Numbered from the stretch's first letter, positions 45,289-56,033 are shown. The stretch: 64,000 nt of DNA from Curvibacter sp. GWA2_64_110 (GCA_001797315.1 MGPC01000011.1:41795-105794); one strand, 5' to 3'. The notes: generated by a model from the sequence alone, not told the origin. Made by a program: numbers and translations.

Positions 45289-45978
45289 TCAGACCGAGAG
45301 GTAGGACTTGATGCGGTTGACGTCGGTCTGCGCGCGCAGGGTTTCGTGCACGAGACGGCCGCCTTCGATCACGAACAGCCGGTCGGCCACATCCATGGCG
45401 AACGACAGCACCTGCTCGGAGACGACGATGGTGATCTCGCGCAGCTTGCGGATCTCGTTGAGGGCCTTGGCGATGTCCTTGATGATGGACGGCTGGATGC
45501 CTTCGGTCGGCTCGTCGAGCAGCAGCACCTTGGGGTCGGTCACCAGTGCGCGGGCAATCGCCAGCTGCTGCTGCTGGCCGCCCGACAGGTTGCCGCCCTT
45601 GCGCCGGCGCATGTCCCACAGCACCGGGAACAGCGCGTAGATCTCGTCCGGGATCTGTTTGGTCTTCGAGTTCTCCAGCCCGGTCTGGATGTTCTCCTCC
45701 ACCGTGAGGGTGGGGAAGATCATGCGGCCCTGCGGCACGTAGGCGATGCCCTTGGCCACGCGCCGGTAGCTTTCGTCCTTCGAGACATCTTGGCCGGCGA
45801 CCTCGATCTGGCCGGACTTCAGGGGCAGCACACCCATCAGACCCTTGAACAGCGTGGTCTTGCCCATGCCGTTGCGGCCCATGATGGCGATGGTCTCGTT
45901 CTTGCGGCCCTCGAAGGAGATGCCGTGCAAGGCTTCGCTCTGGCCGTAGGCCACGAACATGTCGTTGACTTTGAGCAT
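45289..45978 (-). CDS. UrtE-like ATP-binding protein of the second transporter
   Basis: ABC ATPase of 229 aa. IMGRNGMGKTTLFKGLMGVL (Walker A), LSGGQQQQLAIARALVTDPK (signature), LLLDEPTEGIQPSIIKD (Walker B), and SEQVLSF at the switch where His is replaced by Gln, as in UrtE-type subunits. It is the last transporter gene before fmdA. It is clearly diverged from urtE at 39.3 kb, so it is an old paralogue rather than a recent copy. Confidence 0.93.
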   Translation of the reverse strand: MLKVNDMFVAYGQSEALHGISFEGRKNETIAIMGRNGMGKTTLFKGLMGVLPLKSGQIEVAGQDVSKDESYRRVAKGIAYVPQGRMIFPTLTVEENIQTGLENSKTKQIPDEIYALFPVLWDMRRRKGGNLSGGQQQQLAIARALVTDPKVLLLDEPTEGIQPSIIKDIAKALNEIRKLREITIVVSEQVLSFAMDVADRLFVIEGGRLVHETLRAQTDVNRIKSYLSV

Positions 45979-46096
45979 GTCTTACTCCTTTGAAATCAGT
46001 TGTCCATGGCGACGCGCGCTACCAACGCCGCATGAAACGGTGAGGTGCAAAGCCCAGTCGCACCACGGAACCGGCTTAGCCGGGCCGTCGGTGCGG

Positions 46097-46127
46097 TCCC
46101 CCTCCCGCCGAAGGCGAGAGAGGGGGA
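46097..46127. repeat. Hairpin between the second UrtD- and UrtE-like genes
   Basis: TCCCCCTC...GAGGGGGA arms with inner CGCC/GGCG, in a 180-bp gap of the operon. Same style of G/C-run hairpin as in the first operon; no T-run. Confidence 0.7.
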
Positions 46128-46158
46128 TGCCGCGCAGCGGCTCAGGGGGTGTTTCATG

Positions 46159-46902
<744 letters not shown>

Positions 46903-46926
46903 GGTGTGCTCCTGGTTGGATCCGGT

Positions 46927-48132
46927 TCAGGCGGCTTGTCCGCTCACGTTGCCGGACAGGGCGGTAGCGGGAGCGTTTGTCGGTACGCCCGGCGTGCTCG
47001 ATGCGTCTGCGGTGGCGTCGGCCTTGACGGCGCGCTGGATGGCCCGGCGCTCGGCCTGCTTGCGTTGCCACCAGGGCACGACTTTCTGGCTCCACACGCC
47101 GGCCAGCCCGTCGGGGAAGGCCATGGTCACGCCGATGAAGAGCGCGGCCATCAGGAACAGCCACAGGTCGGGGAAGCTCTCGGAGAAGTAGGTCTTGCCG
47201 AAGTTCACCAGCAGCGTGCCGTACACCGCACCCACCAGGCTCATGCGCCCGCCCACGGCGGCGTAGATCACCATCTCGATCGAGGGCACGATGCCGACGA
47301 AGGATGGCGACATGAAGCCGACCTGCAGGGCGAACAGGGCGCCGCCGATGCCGGAGAGGCCGGCCGCCAGGCAGAACACGAAGACCTTGAACATGGCCAC
47401 GTCGTAGCCGGAGAAACGCACACGGTCTTCCTTGTCGCGCATGGCCAGCAGCAGGGTGCCGAGCTTGCTTTTCTGGATCCACAGGCACAACAGCACGCTG
47501 CCCAGCAGCAGGAAGCTGCAGACGTAGTACAGGATGTACCGGGCGCTGTCGGTGCGGATGTCCCAGCCCAGCAGGGTCTTGAGGTCGGTCATGCCGTTGA
47601 CGCCGCCGGTGTAGCCCTGCTGGCCGATGATCAGCACGGTCAGGATCAGCGCCACCGCCTGCGTGATGATGGCGAAGTAGACACCGCCCACGCGTCGCTT
47701 GAACATGGCGTAGCTGATGATGAAGGCCAGCAGCGTGGGGACGGCCACCACCGCGATCAGTGCGAATGGCAGGTGCTCGAACGGCTTCCACCACAGCGGC
47801 AGGGCGGTCAGCTGGTTCCAGTCCATGAAGTCCGGGATGCCGGGGGTGGACTGGATCTTGGTGCTGATGGGGTCGGACGCTTCCAGCTTGAGGAACATGG
47901 CCATGGCGTAGCCGCCCAGGCCGAAGAAAACGCCCTGGCCCAGGCTCAGGATGCCGCCGTAGCCCCAGACCATCACCAGGCCCAGCGCCACGAAGCCGTA
48001 GGTCAGGTACTTGCCGACCAGGTTGAGGCGGAAGATGTCGAAGACCAGCGGGAAGGCCACCAGCAGCAGCGCCGCCAGGAGGGCAACGCTGCCCAGGCCC
48101 CGTTTGTTGATCCATGTCATGAGCTTGTTCAT
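46927..48132 (-). CDS. UrtC-like permease of the second transporter
   Basis: Permease of 401 aa, about ten helices, LivM-type. YGGILSLGQGVFFGLGGYAM, MFKRRVGGVYFAIITQAVAL and the coupling loop RDKEDRVRFSGYDVAMFKV are the family features. The C-terminus has a basic, Ala/Thr-rich cytosolic tail (about 60 residues). It lies 28 bp after the UrtB-like gene. Confidence 0.93.
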   Translation of the reverse strand: MNKLMTWINKRGLGSVALLAALLLVAFPLVFDIFRLNLVGKYLTYGFVALGLVMVWGYGGILSLGQGVFFGLGGYAMAMFLKLEASDPISTKIQSTPGIPDFMDWNQLTALPLWWKPFEHLPFALIAVVAVPTLLAFIISYAMFKRRVGGVYFAIITQAVALILTVLIIGQQGYTGGVNGMTDLKTLLGWDIRTDSARYILYYVCSFLLLGSVLLCLWIQKSKLGTLLLAMRDKEDRVRFSGYDVAMFKVFVFCLAAGLSGIGGALFALQVGFMSPSFVGIVPSIEMVIYAAVGGRMSLVGAVYGTLLVNFGKTYFSESFPDLWLFLMAALFIGVTMAFPDGLAGVWSQKVVPWWQRKQAERRAIQRAVKADATADASSTPGVPTNAPATALSGNVSGQAA

Positions 48133-48160
48133 CGTGATACTCCGTTGTGTTGCGGGCCGG

Positions 48161-49075
48161 TCAGCGGCGCACCTTGATGGCGAACAGGCCTTGCGGGCGG
48201 ATCATCAGGATCACCACGATCAAGGACAGCGTCAGCACCTTGGCCATGGAGCCGGTGATGAAGAATTCGGAGATCGACTGCGTCTGCGCGATACCGAAGG
48301 CCGAGGCCACCGTGCCCAGCAGGCTGGCGGCGCCGCCGAAGGTCACGACCAGGAAGGAGTCGACGATGTAGAGCGAGCCCGAGGTCGGTCCGGTGGAGCC
48401 GATGGTGGTGAAAGCCGCGCCGGCCACGCCGGCGATGCCGCAGCCGATGGCGAAGGTCAGGCGGTCGGTCTTTTGCGTGTTGATGCCGATGGCGTTGGCC
48501 ATCACGCGGTTGCTCACCGTGGCGCGCACCCGCAGGCCCCAGCGGCTCTTGTAGAGCGCCAGCAGCACGGCGCCGGTGACCAGCGTGGTCAGGCCCAGCA
48601 CGAACAGGCCGTTGATCGGAATGTCCAGGCCCTCGTGCGGCGCCCAGGAACCCATCAGCCACTCGGGCAGCGTCGGGCTGACTTCCTTGGGTCCGATGGC
48701 GGTGCGAAAGACCTGCTGGATCGCCAGGCTCAGGCCCCAGGTGGCCAGCAGCGTGTCGAGCGGGCGCTTGTAGAGGAAACGGATCAGGCCCCACTCCACC
48801 AGCCAGCCGGCGATGAAGGCGAGCACGAAGGCCACGCCGATGGCGAGCGGAAAGTAGTAGGGCATGAAACCCGGCGCATGGTGCTCCACCAGCGTGGAGA
48901 ACATGAAGATGGTGTAGGCGCCGATGGTCATGAACTCGCCATGCGCCATGTTGATCACGCCCATCTGGCCGAAGATGATGGCCAGCCCGAGGCCCATGAG
49001 CAGCAGGACCGAGAACAGGCTGAGTCCCGCGAAGCCCTGCATGAGGGCGATGTTGAGCATTTCCGATAGATCCAT
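48161..49075 (-). CDS. UrtB-like permease of the second transporter
   Basis: Permease of 304 aa, LivH-type, with seven to eight helices. It lacks the 220-residue periplasmic extension of UrtB at 35.1 kb, so it is closer to the Methylophilus FmdE/FmdF type. GVINMAHGEFMTIGAYTIFM and GGAASLLGTVASAFG are the conserved loops. ATG at 49075. The short form hints that this transporter is not a duplicate of the first but an amide-specific relative. Confidence 0.93.
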   Translation of the reverse strand: MDLSEMLNIALMQGFAGLSLFSVLLLMGLGLAIIFGQMGVINMAHGEFMTIGAYTIFMFSTLVEHHAPGFMPYYFPLAIGVAFVLAFIAGWLVEWGLIRFLYKRPLDTLLATWGLSLAIQQVFRTAIGPKEVSPTLPEWLMGSWAPHEGLDIPINGLFVLGLTTLVTGAVLLALYKSRWGLRVRATVSNRVMANAIGINTQKTDRLTFAIGCGIAGVAGAAFTTIGSTGPTSGSLYIVDSFLVVTFGGAASLLGTVASAFGIAQTQSISEFFITGSMAKVLTLSLIVVILMIRPQGLFAIKVRR

Positions 49076-49163
49076 TTGATCACCTGCCTGTCTGTGTGCA
49101 ATGTCGGGCGGCGGCTTCCCGGCAACCGGTCGGCCGCCGCCGTGTCCCACTCAACCCGAGTGC

Positions 49164-50435
49164 TTACTGGTAACCCTTGGGGAAAGGGTTGGGTTCGATC
49201 AGGGCGGGCGACTCGGCCACCACCTTGAAGGTGCCGTCCTTCTGGCCCTGAGCGATGCGCGACTTGCTCCACAGGTGGTGGTTCTCGTGCAGCTTGACGT
49301 AGCCTTCCGGCGCGGTCTTGAGCTCGATGCCGGGCGAGGCGGCCACCACCTTGTCGACGTCGAAGCTGCCGGCCCGCTCCACGGCGGCCTTCCACAGCCA
49401 GGGGCCGAGGTAGCCGGCCTGCGTGACGTCGCCGATGACGGCGTCCTTGCCGTACTTGGCCTTGAAGGCGGCAACGAACTTCTTGTTGTTGTCGTTGTCC
49501 AGGGACTGGAAGTACTTCATGGAGGAGTAGAAGCCGGCGAAGTTCTCGCCGCCCACGCCCAGCATCTCGTCTTCCGTTACCGCCAGCGTCAGCAGGAACT
49601 GCTTGTCGCCGGTGATGCCGGCAGCCTTGAGCTGCTTGTAGAACGCCACGTTGGAGCCGCCCACCACGGCGGTGAAGATGCAGTCCGGCTTGGCGACCTT
49701 GATCTTGTTGATCAGCGAGTTGAAGTTGGTGTTGCCCAGCGGGTAGTACTCCTCGCCGACCACCTTGCCCAGCTTGCCGACGCTCTCGATGTGCTTGCGC
49801 GCGATCTTCATCGAGGTGCGCGGCCAGATGTAGTCGGAGCCGACCAGGAAGAAGGTCTTGGCTTTCTTCTCCTTGGCGCCCCAGTCCAGGCCGTAGATGA
49901 TCTGCTGCGTGGCTTCCTGGCCGGTGTAGATCACGTTCTTCGACTGCTCCAGGCCCTCATAGAAGGTCGGGTAGTAGAGCAGGCCGTTTTCCTTCTCGAA
50001 GATCGGCAGCACGGCCTTGCGCGAGGCCGAGGTCCAGCAGCCGAACACGGCGGCCACGTGGTCGTTGACCAGCAGCTTCTTCGACTTCTCGGCGAAGGTC
50101 GGCCAGTCGGAGGCGCCGTCTTCCTTGATGACGCGGATCTTGCGGCCCAGGATGCCGCCCATGGCGTTGATCTGGTCGATCGCCAGCTGCTCGGCCTGGA
50201 TCGAGCCGGTCTCGGAGATCGCCATCGTGCCGGAGGACGAGTGCAGCTGGCCCACCACCACCTCGGTGTCGGTCACGGCAAGCTTGGTCGTGTTCACTGC
50301 GGCGGTCGCAGGCGCAGCGGCGTGGCCGAGGGCGGGCAGGCCGACCATGGACATGGCGCCCAGGCCCTGCAAGAGGCGACGGCGCTGCAGATCGGCGGCA
50401 GCCGGATGGGAGGACAAGGCGGGCTGTTTTTTCAT
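49164..50435 (-). CDS. UrtA/FmdD-like substrate-binding protein of the second transporter
   Basis: Periplasmic receptor, 423 aa. The leader has a twin-arginine-like RRRLLQGLGAM segment and ends GHAAA. It shares VFGCWTSASRKAVLPIFEKE and LLYYPTFYEGLEQSKNVIYT with UrtA, so the urea/amide pocket is related, but the Methylophilus FmdD for short amides is an equally good analogue. It starts at an ATG with AGGAG upstream. First gene of the ten-gene operon reaching to 40.0 kb. Confidence 0.92.
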   Translation of the reverse strand: MKKQPALSSHPAAADLQRRRLLQGLGAMSMVGLPALGHAAAPATAAVNTTKLAVTDTEVVVGQLHSSSGTMAISETGSIQAEQLAIDQINAMGGILGRKIRVIKEDGASDWPTFAEKSKKLLVNDHVAAVFGCWTSASRKAVLPIFEKENGLLYYPTFYEGLEQSKNVIYTGQEATQQIIYGLDWGAKEKKAKTFFLVGSDYIWPRTSMKIARKHIESVGKLGKVVGEEYYPLGNTNFNSLINKIKVAKPDCIFTAVVGGSNVAFYKQLKAAGITGDKQFLLTLAVTEDEMLGVGGENFAGFYSSMKYFQSLDNDNNKKFVAAFKAKYGKDAVIGDVTQAGYLGPWLWKAAVERAGSFDVDKVVAASPGIELKTAPEGYVKLHENHHLWSKSRIAQGQKDGTFKVVAESPALIEPNPFPKGYQ

Positions 50436-50514
50436 GAAGCACTCCTGAAATGAAAGGTGGGAACCAAGAACACCTGCAACAGGTGCTGGGCGACACGGCG
50501 TCACCACGGCCTTG

Positions 50515-50559
50515 AGATTAGGGAGTGCCCCCTGAACTGCCCATACGTCATTCAACGTA
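50515..50559 (-). promoter_or_regulatory. Operator and promoter of the second transporter/amidase operon
   Basis: TACG-N8-CGTA palindrome (50544-50559, extended arms ATACGT/ACGTAT), then on the - strand 23 bp and a -10-like TAATCT (plus-strand 50515-50520). Exactly the spacing seen before urtA at 33.5 kb, also preceded by CCC. It lies in the divergent gap to kinase copy 2. Confidence 0.7.
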
Positions 50560-50636
50560 TCGCAGGCGCAGCCGCCAGCGAGAACGGTTCTTGCATGTGC
50601 ACTGTTCATGACAGTCCATGCACCAAAAGCGCGCGC

Positions 50637-53600
50637 ATGAAAAACGCACCGCAACGCATTTTCCGCATCCGGCGCGACTACAACTCCTGGGTGGCCAACG
50701 AGACCCTGGAGGACTACGCGCTGCGCTACACGCCGCACAGCGCACGCAAATGGAGCGAGTTCCGCGTCGCCAACACGGCCTTCGGCGGCATGTCCTTCCT
50801 GGCGCTGGAGGCCATCGGCGGCGCCATCGCCCTCAACTACGGCTTCAGCAATGCGCTGTGGGCCATCCTGGTGATGGGCCTGGTGACCTTTCTCACCGGC
50901 TTGCCGATCGCCGTCTACGCCGCGCGCTACGGGCTGGACATGGACCTGCTCACGCGCGGCGCCGGCTTCGGCTACCTGGGCTCCACCGTCACCTCGCTGA
51001 TCTACGCCTCGTTCACCTTCATCTTCTTCGCGCTGGAGGCGGCCATCATGGCGCTGGCGCTGCAGATGGTGCTGGGCTGGCCGCTGGTGTGGTGTTATGT
51101 GCTGTCGTCGTTGGTCATCATTCCGCTGGTGCTGCACGGCATCACGCTGATTTCCAAGCTGCAGACCTGGACCCAGCCGCTGTGGGGCCTGCTGCTGCTC
51201 TGGCCCTTCCTCTGGTTTGCCGTGCAGCAGCCCGAGCTGTACCGCGAGTTCACCGGCCTGTCGGGCCTGAGTTCGGGCAGCAGCAGCTTCGACCCCCTGA
51301 TGTTCGGCGCCGCCTCCGCCGTGGCCTTCTCGCTGGTGGTGCAGATCGGCGAACAGGTGGACTTCCTGCGCTTCATGCCCGAGCGCACCGTGGCCAACCG
51401 CTGGCGCTGGTGGACCGGCGTGCTGGTGGCCGGCCCGGGCTGGGTCGTGCTGGGCATGCTCAAGATGCTGGGCGGCGCCTTTCTGGCCTTCGTCGCGCTC
51501 CAATATGGGGCGTCGGCCGCCCATGCCGTCGAGCCGACCCAGATGTACCTGGTCGGTTTCATGCGCTCGCTCGGCAACCCGGCCGTGGCCCTGGCGCTGA
51601 CCGTGCTGTTCGTGGTGATCTCGCAGGTCAAGATCAATGTCACCAACGCCTACGCCGGCTCGCTGGCCTGGTCCAACTTCTTCGCCCGCCTGACGCGCAG
51701 CCACCCCGGCCGCGTGGTGTGGCTGGTGTTCAACGTGGTGATCGCCATGCTGCTGATGACGCTGGGCGTCTTCGGCGCGCTGGAGAAGGTGCTGGGCCTC
51801 TACGGCAACGTGGCCATCGCCTGGGTCGGTGCGCTGGTGGCCGATCTGGTCATCAGCAAGCCGCTGGGCCTTTCACCGAAGGGCGTGGAGTTCCGCCGCG
51901 CCTACCTGTACGACCTCAACCCCGTGGGCCTGGGCGCGATGTCGCTGGCCGTGCTGCTGGCCGGCATCGCCTATGCCGGCGTGCTGGGCGAAGGGGCGGC
52001 GGCCTTCTCGCCCTTCATCGCGCTCTTCACGGCCATGGTCACGGCGCCATTGCTGGCCTGGGCCACGCGAGGGCGCTACTACCTGGCGCGCAAGGAGGCC
52101 TCACCGTGGCAGCCGGGCCAGGCGGTGCGCTGCACCGTCTGCGAGAACCAGTTCGAGAGTGCCGACATGGCCACCTGCCCGGCCTACGGGGCGCCGATCT
52201 GTTCGCTGTGCTGCTCGCTCGAATCGCGCTGCCACGACCGCTGCAAGACCAATTCGCGCGCCGCCGACCAGGTGCGCCTGGCCTTGACTGCCATCCTGCC
52301 GGCCAGCCTGAACAACCGCTACAACTTCCGCGTCGGCCAGTACTTCGCGGTGTTCCTGGCGCTGTGCGCCGTCATGGCCTTCGTGCTGGGGGTGGTCTAC
52401 ATGCAGGAGAGCCTGCAGGCGCCGGCTGCCGAACTGCGCGAGCCCTTCATCAAGGTGTTTGCACTGATGGCCCTGCTGACGGCCGTCTGGGCCTGGTGGG
52501 TGGTGCTGGCCAGCGAGAGCCGGCGCATGGCGCATGACGAGTCGGAGCGCCAGACCCAACTGCTGCAGAAGGAGATCGACGCCCACATGCGCACCGACGA
52601 GGCGCTGCAAAGCGCCAAGGAAGTGGCCGAGGCCGCCAGCCAGGCCAAGACGCGTTATGTGGCCGGCATGACGCACGAGCTGCGCACGCCGCTCAACAGC
52701 ATCCTGGGCTACGCGCAGATCCTGCTGCGCAATGCCGAGTTGAAGGGCGGTCTGCGCGAGGCGGTCACCACCATCCAGCAAAGCGGCCAGCACATGCATG
52801 CGCTGATCGACGGCCTGCTCGATCTGGCGCGCATCGAGGCCGGCCGCCTGCGCCTGGACATGGCACCGCTGCCGTTCCCGGAATTCCTGTCGGAGCTGGT
52901 GCGCATGGTGCAGCCGCAGGCCGAAGGCAAGGGCCTGTCGTTCCGGCTGGAGACGCAGGGCCGCGTGCCGGCCTGGGTGCAGGCCGACGCCAAGCGCCTG
53001 CGCCAGATCCTCATCAACCTGCTGGCCAATGCGGTGCGCTTCACCGATGCCGGCGGCATCGTGTTCCGGGTCGATTGCCGGCATGACGTGGTGCGCTTCG
53101 AGGTGGAAGACAGCGGCATCGGCATCGCATCGCAGGACCAGGAGCGCATCTTCATGCCGTTCGAGCGCGGCAGCGCGGGCCGGCGCACCAGCGAGTCGGG
53201 TACCGGCCTGGGCCTGACCATCACCCACCTGCTGACCGAGCTCATGGGCGGCGAACTCACGCTGCGCAGCGAGGTGGGCCAGGGCAGCACCTTTGCCATC
53301 CGGCTCTACCTGCGCGAGATCGAGCCGCCGGCCGTGCAGTCGGTGCGCCACCTGCGGCCCATCGTCGGTTTTCTGGCGCCGCGCCGCACCCTGCTGGTGG
53401 TGGACGACCAGCCGATCCAGCGCCAGCTGCTGGCCAGCCTGCTGATTCCTCTCGGTTTCATCGTGCGCGAAGCCGCCAGCGGCCGCGAGTGCCTGGAGAT
53501 CCTGCAGCAGCACCGGCCCGATGCGGTGCTGCTGGACATCAACATGGACGACCTCAACGGCTGGCAGACCGCGCAGCTGATCCGCCGCAGCGTCGGCCCC

Positions 53601-54020
53601 GAGCTGCCGATCGTCTTCGTCTCGGCCGACCCGTTCGAGAACCGGCCCGAGCTGCTGGAAGCCGTCGGCTGCCAGGGGTTCGTGAGCAAGCCGGTGATCG
53701 AGTCCGAGCTGCTGGACCTGCTGGCGCGCGTGCTGCAGCTGGAGTGGGTGCATGAAAGCAATCTGCTGCCGGCGCACACCGGCCCGCAGCCCGGGGCGCG
53801 CGCTGAGGCCGGCCGCTTGCCGTTGCCGGAGGAGCTGCGCCACAGCCTGATCGGCCTGGCGCGCCTGGGCAACGCCAGCGGCCTGCGCAGCCTGCTGCGC
53901 AACAGCGCCGAGCAGGAGCCGGCGATTGCCGATGTGCTGCAAAGCCTGGTGGTGCATGTGGACCGCTTCGACTTCACTGCCCTGATCGAACGCCTGAAAG
54001 AAACCGAAGATGAAAGTTGA
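50637..54020 (+). CDS. Permease-fused hybrid histidine kinase (NCS1 type), copy 2
   Basis: Paralogue of the 26.2-kb kinase, 1127 aa, same order of modules: NCS1-type permease (residues about 15-485), Cys-rich module (499-537: CTVCENQF, TCPAY, ICSLCC, RCHDRCK), two membrane segments, coiled coil, HisKA with His680 in MTHELRTPLNS, HATPase (NLLANAVRFT, GTGLGLTITH), receiver with Asp967 in VLLDINMDDLNGW, C-terminal helical tail. The ATG at 50637 starts MKNAPQRIFRIRRDYNSWVA. It is divergent from the second transporter operon and overlaps its response regulator gene by 11 bp. All catalytic residues are present, so both copies should be active. Confidence 0.92.
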   Translation: MKNAPQRIFRIRRDYNSWVANETLEDYALRYTPHSARKWSEFRVANTAFGGMSFLALEAIGGAIALNYGFSNALWAILVMGLVTFLTGLPIAVYAARYGLDMDLLTRGAGFGYLGSTVTSLIYASFTFIFFALEAAIMALALQMVLGWPLVWCYVLSSLVIIPLVLHGITLISKLQTWTQPLWGLLLLWPFLWFAVQQPELYREFTGLSGLSSGSSSFDPLMFGAASAVAFSLVVQIGEQVDFLRFMPERTVANRWRWWTGVLVAGPGWVVLGMLKMLGGAFLAFVALQYGASAAHAVEPTQMYLVGFMRSLGNPAVALALTVLFVVISQVKINVTNAYAGSLAWSNFFARLTRSHPGRVVWLVFNVVIAMLLMTLGVFGALEKVLGLYGNVAIAWVGALVADLVISKPLGLSPKGVEFRRAYLYDLNPVGLGAMSLAVLLAGIAYAGVLGEGAAAFSPFIALFTAMVTAPLLAWATRGRYYLARKEASPWQPGQAVRCTVCENQFESADMATCPAYGAPICSLCCSLESRCHDRCKTNSRAADQVRLALTAILPASLNNRYNFRVGQYFAVFLALCAVMAFVLGVVYMQESLQAPAAELREPFIKVFALMALLTAVWAWWVVLASESRRMAHDESERQTQLLQKEIDAHMRTDEALQSAKEVAEAASQAKTRYVAGMTHELRTPLNSILGYAQILLRNAELKGGLREAVTTIQQSGQHMHALIDGLLDLARIEAGRLRLDMAPLPFPEFLSELVRMVQPQAEGKGLSFRLETQGRVPAWVQADAKRLRQILINLLANAVRFTDAGGIVFRVDCRHDVVRFEVEDSGIGIASQDQERIFMPFERGSAGRRTSESGTGLGLTITHLLTELMGGELTLRSEVGQGSTFAIRLYLREIEPPAVQSVRHLRPIVGFLAPRRTLLVVDDQPIQRQLLASLLIPLGFIVREAASGRECLEILQQHRPDAVLLDINMDDLNGWQTAQLIRRSVGPELPIVFVSADPFENRPELLEAVGCQGFVSKPVIESELLDLLARVLQLEWVHESNLLPAHTGPQPGARAEAGRLPLPEELRHSLIGLARLGNASGLRSLLRNSAEQEPAIADVLQSLVVHVDRFDFTALIERLKETEDES

Positions 54021-54921
54021 GCCCGTGAAACCGCCGGCCGTCTCCAGCGTCGTGCTGGTGGTGGACGACGCGCCCGATACCCTGCGCATGCTGTGCGATG
54101 CACTGGCCATCGAGGGCTACACCGTGCTGGTGGCGCGCGACGCCGTCGAGGCGCTGGAGCGCTTCGAGATGGCGGTGCCCGACGCCGTGCTGCTCGACGC
54201 CATCATGCCGGGCGAGAACGGCTTTGCCCTGTGTCGCCGGCTCAAGGCCGAGCCCTCCTGGTCCCATGTGCCGGTGATCTTCATGACCGGCCTGGCCGAG
54301 ACCGAGCAGATCGTCGAGGGTTTTGCCAGCGGCGGCGTCGACTACGTGGTCAAGCCGCTGAAGATTCCTGAGGTGCTGGCGCGCCTGGCGACCCACCTGC
54401 GCAACGCGCATGTGAGCCGGCTGGCGCGCGAGGCAGTGGACGTGGCCGGCCTGGGCGTGGTGCTGCTGGATTCGCAGGGCCGCATCGCCTGGCGCTCGCC
54501 GCAGGCCATGCGCTGGCTGGAACAGGCGCTCGGGCCCCAGGACGACGCGGCACCGCTGAAGCACTGGCTGCAGGCCGCCGTCACGCAGGGCGAGACGCTG
54601 ACCGCGCTGCCCGACGGCAGCCAGCTGCAGGCCCAGTACCTGGGGCAGACCGGCCCGGGCGAGACCATGATCCTGCTGCGCCAGACCGGGCCGGCGGTGG
54701 ATGCCGCACACAAGCGTTTGAGTGGTGCGGCGCTGACACCGCGCGAGACCGAGGTGCTGTCCTGGCTGGCCAAGGGCAAGACCAACCGCGACATCGCCGA
54801 CATCCTGGGCATGAGCCCGCGCACGGTGAACAAGCACCTGGAACACATCTTCGAGAAGCTGGGCGTCGAGACCCGTACCGCCGCGGCGGCGATTGCCAGC
54901 AGCCTGCTGCAGGATGCCTGA
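54010..54921 (+). CDS. LuxR-type response regulator, partner of kinase copy 2
   Basis: Response regulator of 303 aa, paralogue of the one at 29.7 kb. Receiver with Asp63 (VLLDAIMPGENGF), Thr (VIFMTGLAETE) and Lys (YVVKPLKIPEVL); a middle region shorter than in copy 1; C-terminal helix-turn-helix LTPRETEVLSWLAKGKTNRD then IADILGMSPRTVNKHLEHIF. The recognition helices of the two copies differ in few positions (SPMTVKKH against SPRTVNKH), consistent with shared operator sequence. Starts inside the kinase gene. Confidence 0.93.
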   Translation: MKVEPVKPPAVSSVVLVVDDAPDTLRMLCDALAIEGYTVLVARDAVEALERFEMAVPDAVLLDAIMPGENGFALCRRLKAEPSWSHVPVIFMTGLAETEQIVEGFASGGVDYVVKPLKIPEVLARLATHLRNAHVSRLAREAVDVAGLGVVLLDSQGRIAWRSPQAMRWLEQALGPQDDAAPLKHWLQAAVTQGETLTALPDGSQLQAQYLGQTGPGETMILLRQTGPAVDAAHKRLSGAALTPRETEVLSWLAKGKTNRDIADILGMSPRTVNKHLEHIFEKLGVETRTAAAAIASSLLQDA

Positions 54922-54943
54922 GCTGGCGTGCGACCGGCGGTTC

Positions 54944-54972
54944 TTGGCTTCGTCACGCGGCTCTGCTATAAG
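54944..54972 (+). promoter_or_regulatory. Sigma-70-like promoter of the patatin gene
   Basis: TTGGCT, 17-bp spacer, TATAAG, ending 44 bp before the patatin start codon. Confidence 0.6.
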
Positions 54973-55016
54973 CGTTTTGAGGCTCCAGACCTCATGAAAC
55001 AAGCGGGAGTAGCTAT

Positions 55017-56033
55017 ATGTTTGATAGCAAACCGAGCCGCATCAATCTGGCGCTGCAAGGCGGCGGTGCGCACGGCGCTTTCACCTGGGGCGTGCTCGAT
55101 ACGCTGCTGCGGGACACGCGCCTGCAGTTCGAGGGCTTGAGCGGCAGCAGTGCCGGCGCCATGAACGCGGTGGTGCTGGCCGAGGGCTGGCGCAAGGGCG
55201 GGCGCGAGGGGGCACGCCAGGCGCTGGCGGCGTTCTGGGACAGTGTGGCGCAGCACATGCCCTGGCCCTGGCTGACGCAGGGGCAGGGCGAGGACATCGG
55301 CCTGTCGCCGGCGGCCAGGCTGCTGGCCAGTTGGGCGGGCTATTTTTCGCCGGCACAGCTCAACCCGCTGGCGCTCAACCCTTTGCGCAACCTGCTGCTG
55401 GCGCAGGTCGATTTCGCGCAACTGCGCACGCACTGCCCCTTCAGGCTTTTCATCGGCACCACCCAGGCCAGCAGCGGCAAGCTGCGCCTGTTTCGCGAGC
55501 ACGAACTGACGGTGGACATGCTGCTGGCCTCGGCCTGCCTGCCCAGGATCCATCACGCGGTGCAGATCGACGGCGAACCCTATTGGGACGGCGGCTACAG
55601 CGCCAACCCGGCGGTCTTCCCGCTCTACTACGACTGCAGCGCGCGCGACGTGTTGCTGGTGCTGCTCAATCCGCTGCGCCGCCCCGACACGCCACGGACG
55701 GTGGCGGAGATCGAAACGCGCATTGCCGAGCTCGGTTTTTGTGCCAACTTCATGCGCGAGATGCACATGTTTGCCCACGCCCGCGAGTTCACCAGCCCGG
55801 CCTGGTTCCTGCCAGGACGGCTGGAGCGCCGGCTGCGGCAGATGCGATTTCACATGATCGACACCAGCACGGTGCCCAGCCTGCAGCGCAGCGACACCAA
55901 GCTGCTGGCCTACGGCCCCTTCCTCGAACTGCTGCGCGAGCAGGGCTGCGCCTGCGCCAACGAATGGCTGGCAAAGGAGTACCATGCCATCGGGCGTCGC
56001 TCCAGCATCGATGTGAAAGCACTGTTCGGCTAG
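55017..56033 (+). CDS. Patatin-like phospholipase
   Basis: Patatin-fold lipid acyl hydrolase, 338 aa. The oxyanion loop QGGGAHGAFTWG, nucleophile elbow GLSGSSAGAMNA (GxSxG) and catalytic Asp in YWDGGYSANP are present in the right order. No signal peptide, so cytosolic or membrane-associated. The family in proteobacteria includes RssA-like enzymes and PHB depolymerases; the C-terminal basic segment (RLERRLRQMRFH) resembles other DUF3734-containing patatins. Substrate not known. Confidence 0.92.
   Translation: MFDSKPSRINLALQGGGAHGAFTWGVLDTLLRDTRLQFEGLSGSSAGAMNAVVLAEGWRKGGREGARQALAAFWDSVAQHMPWPWLTQGQGEDIGLSPAARLLASWAGYFSPAQLNPLALNPLRNLLLAQVDFAQLRTHCPFRLFIGTTQASSGKLRLFREHELTVDMLLASACLPRIHHAVQIDGEPYWDGGYSANPAVFPLYYDCSARDVLLVLLNPLRRPDTPRTVAEIETRIAELGFCANFMREMHMFAHAREFTSPAWFLPGRLERRLRQMRFHMIDTSTVPSLQRSDTKLLAYGPFLELLREQGCACANEWLAKEYHAIGRRSSIDVKALFG

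Noticed and set aside
50436..51704. Possible N-terminal extension of the second binding protein
   Set aside because: It would be antisense to kinase copy 2; the ATG at 50435 has a ribosome site and signal peptide.
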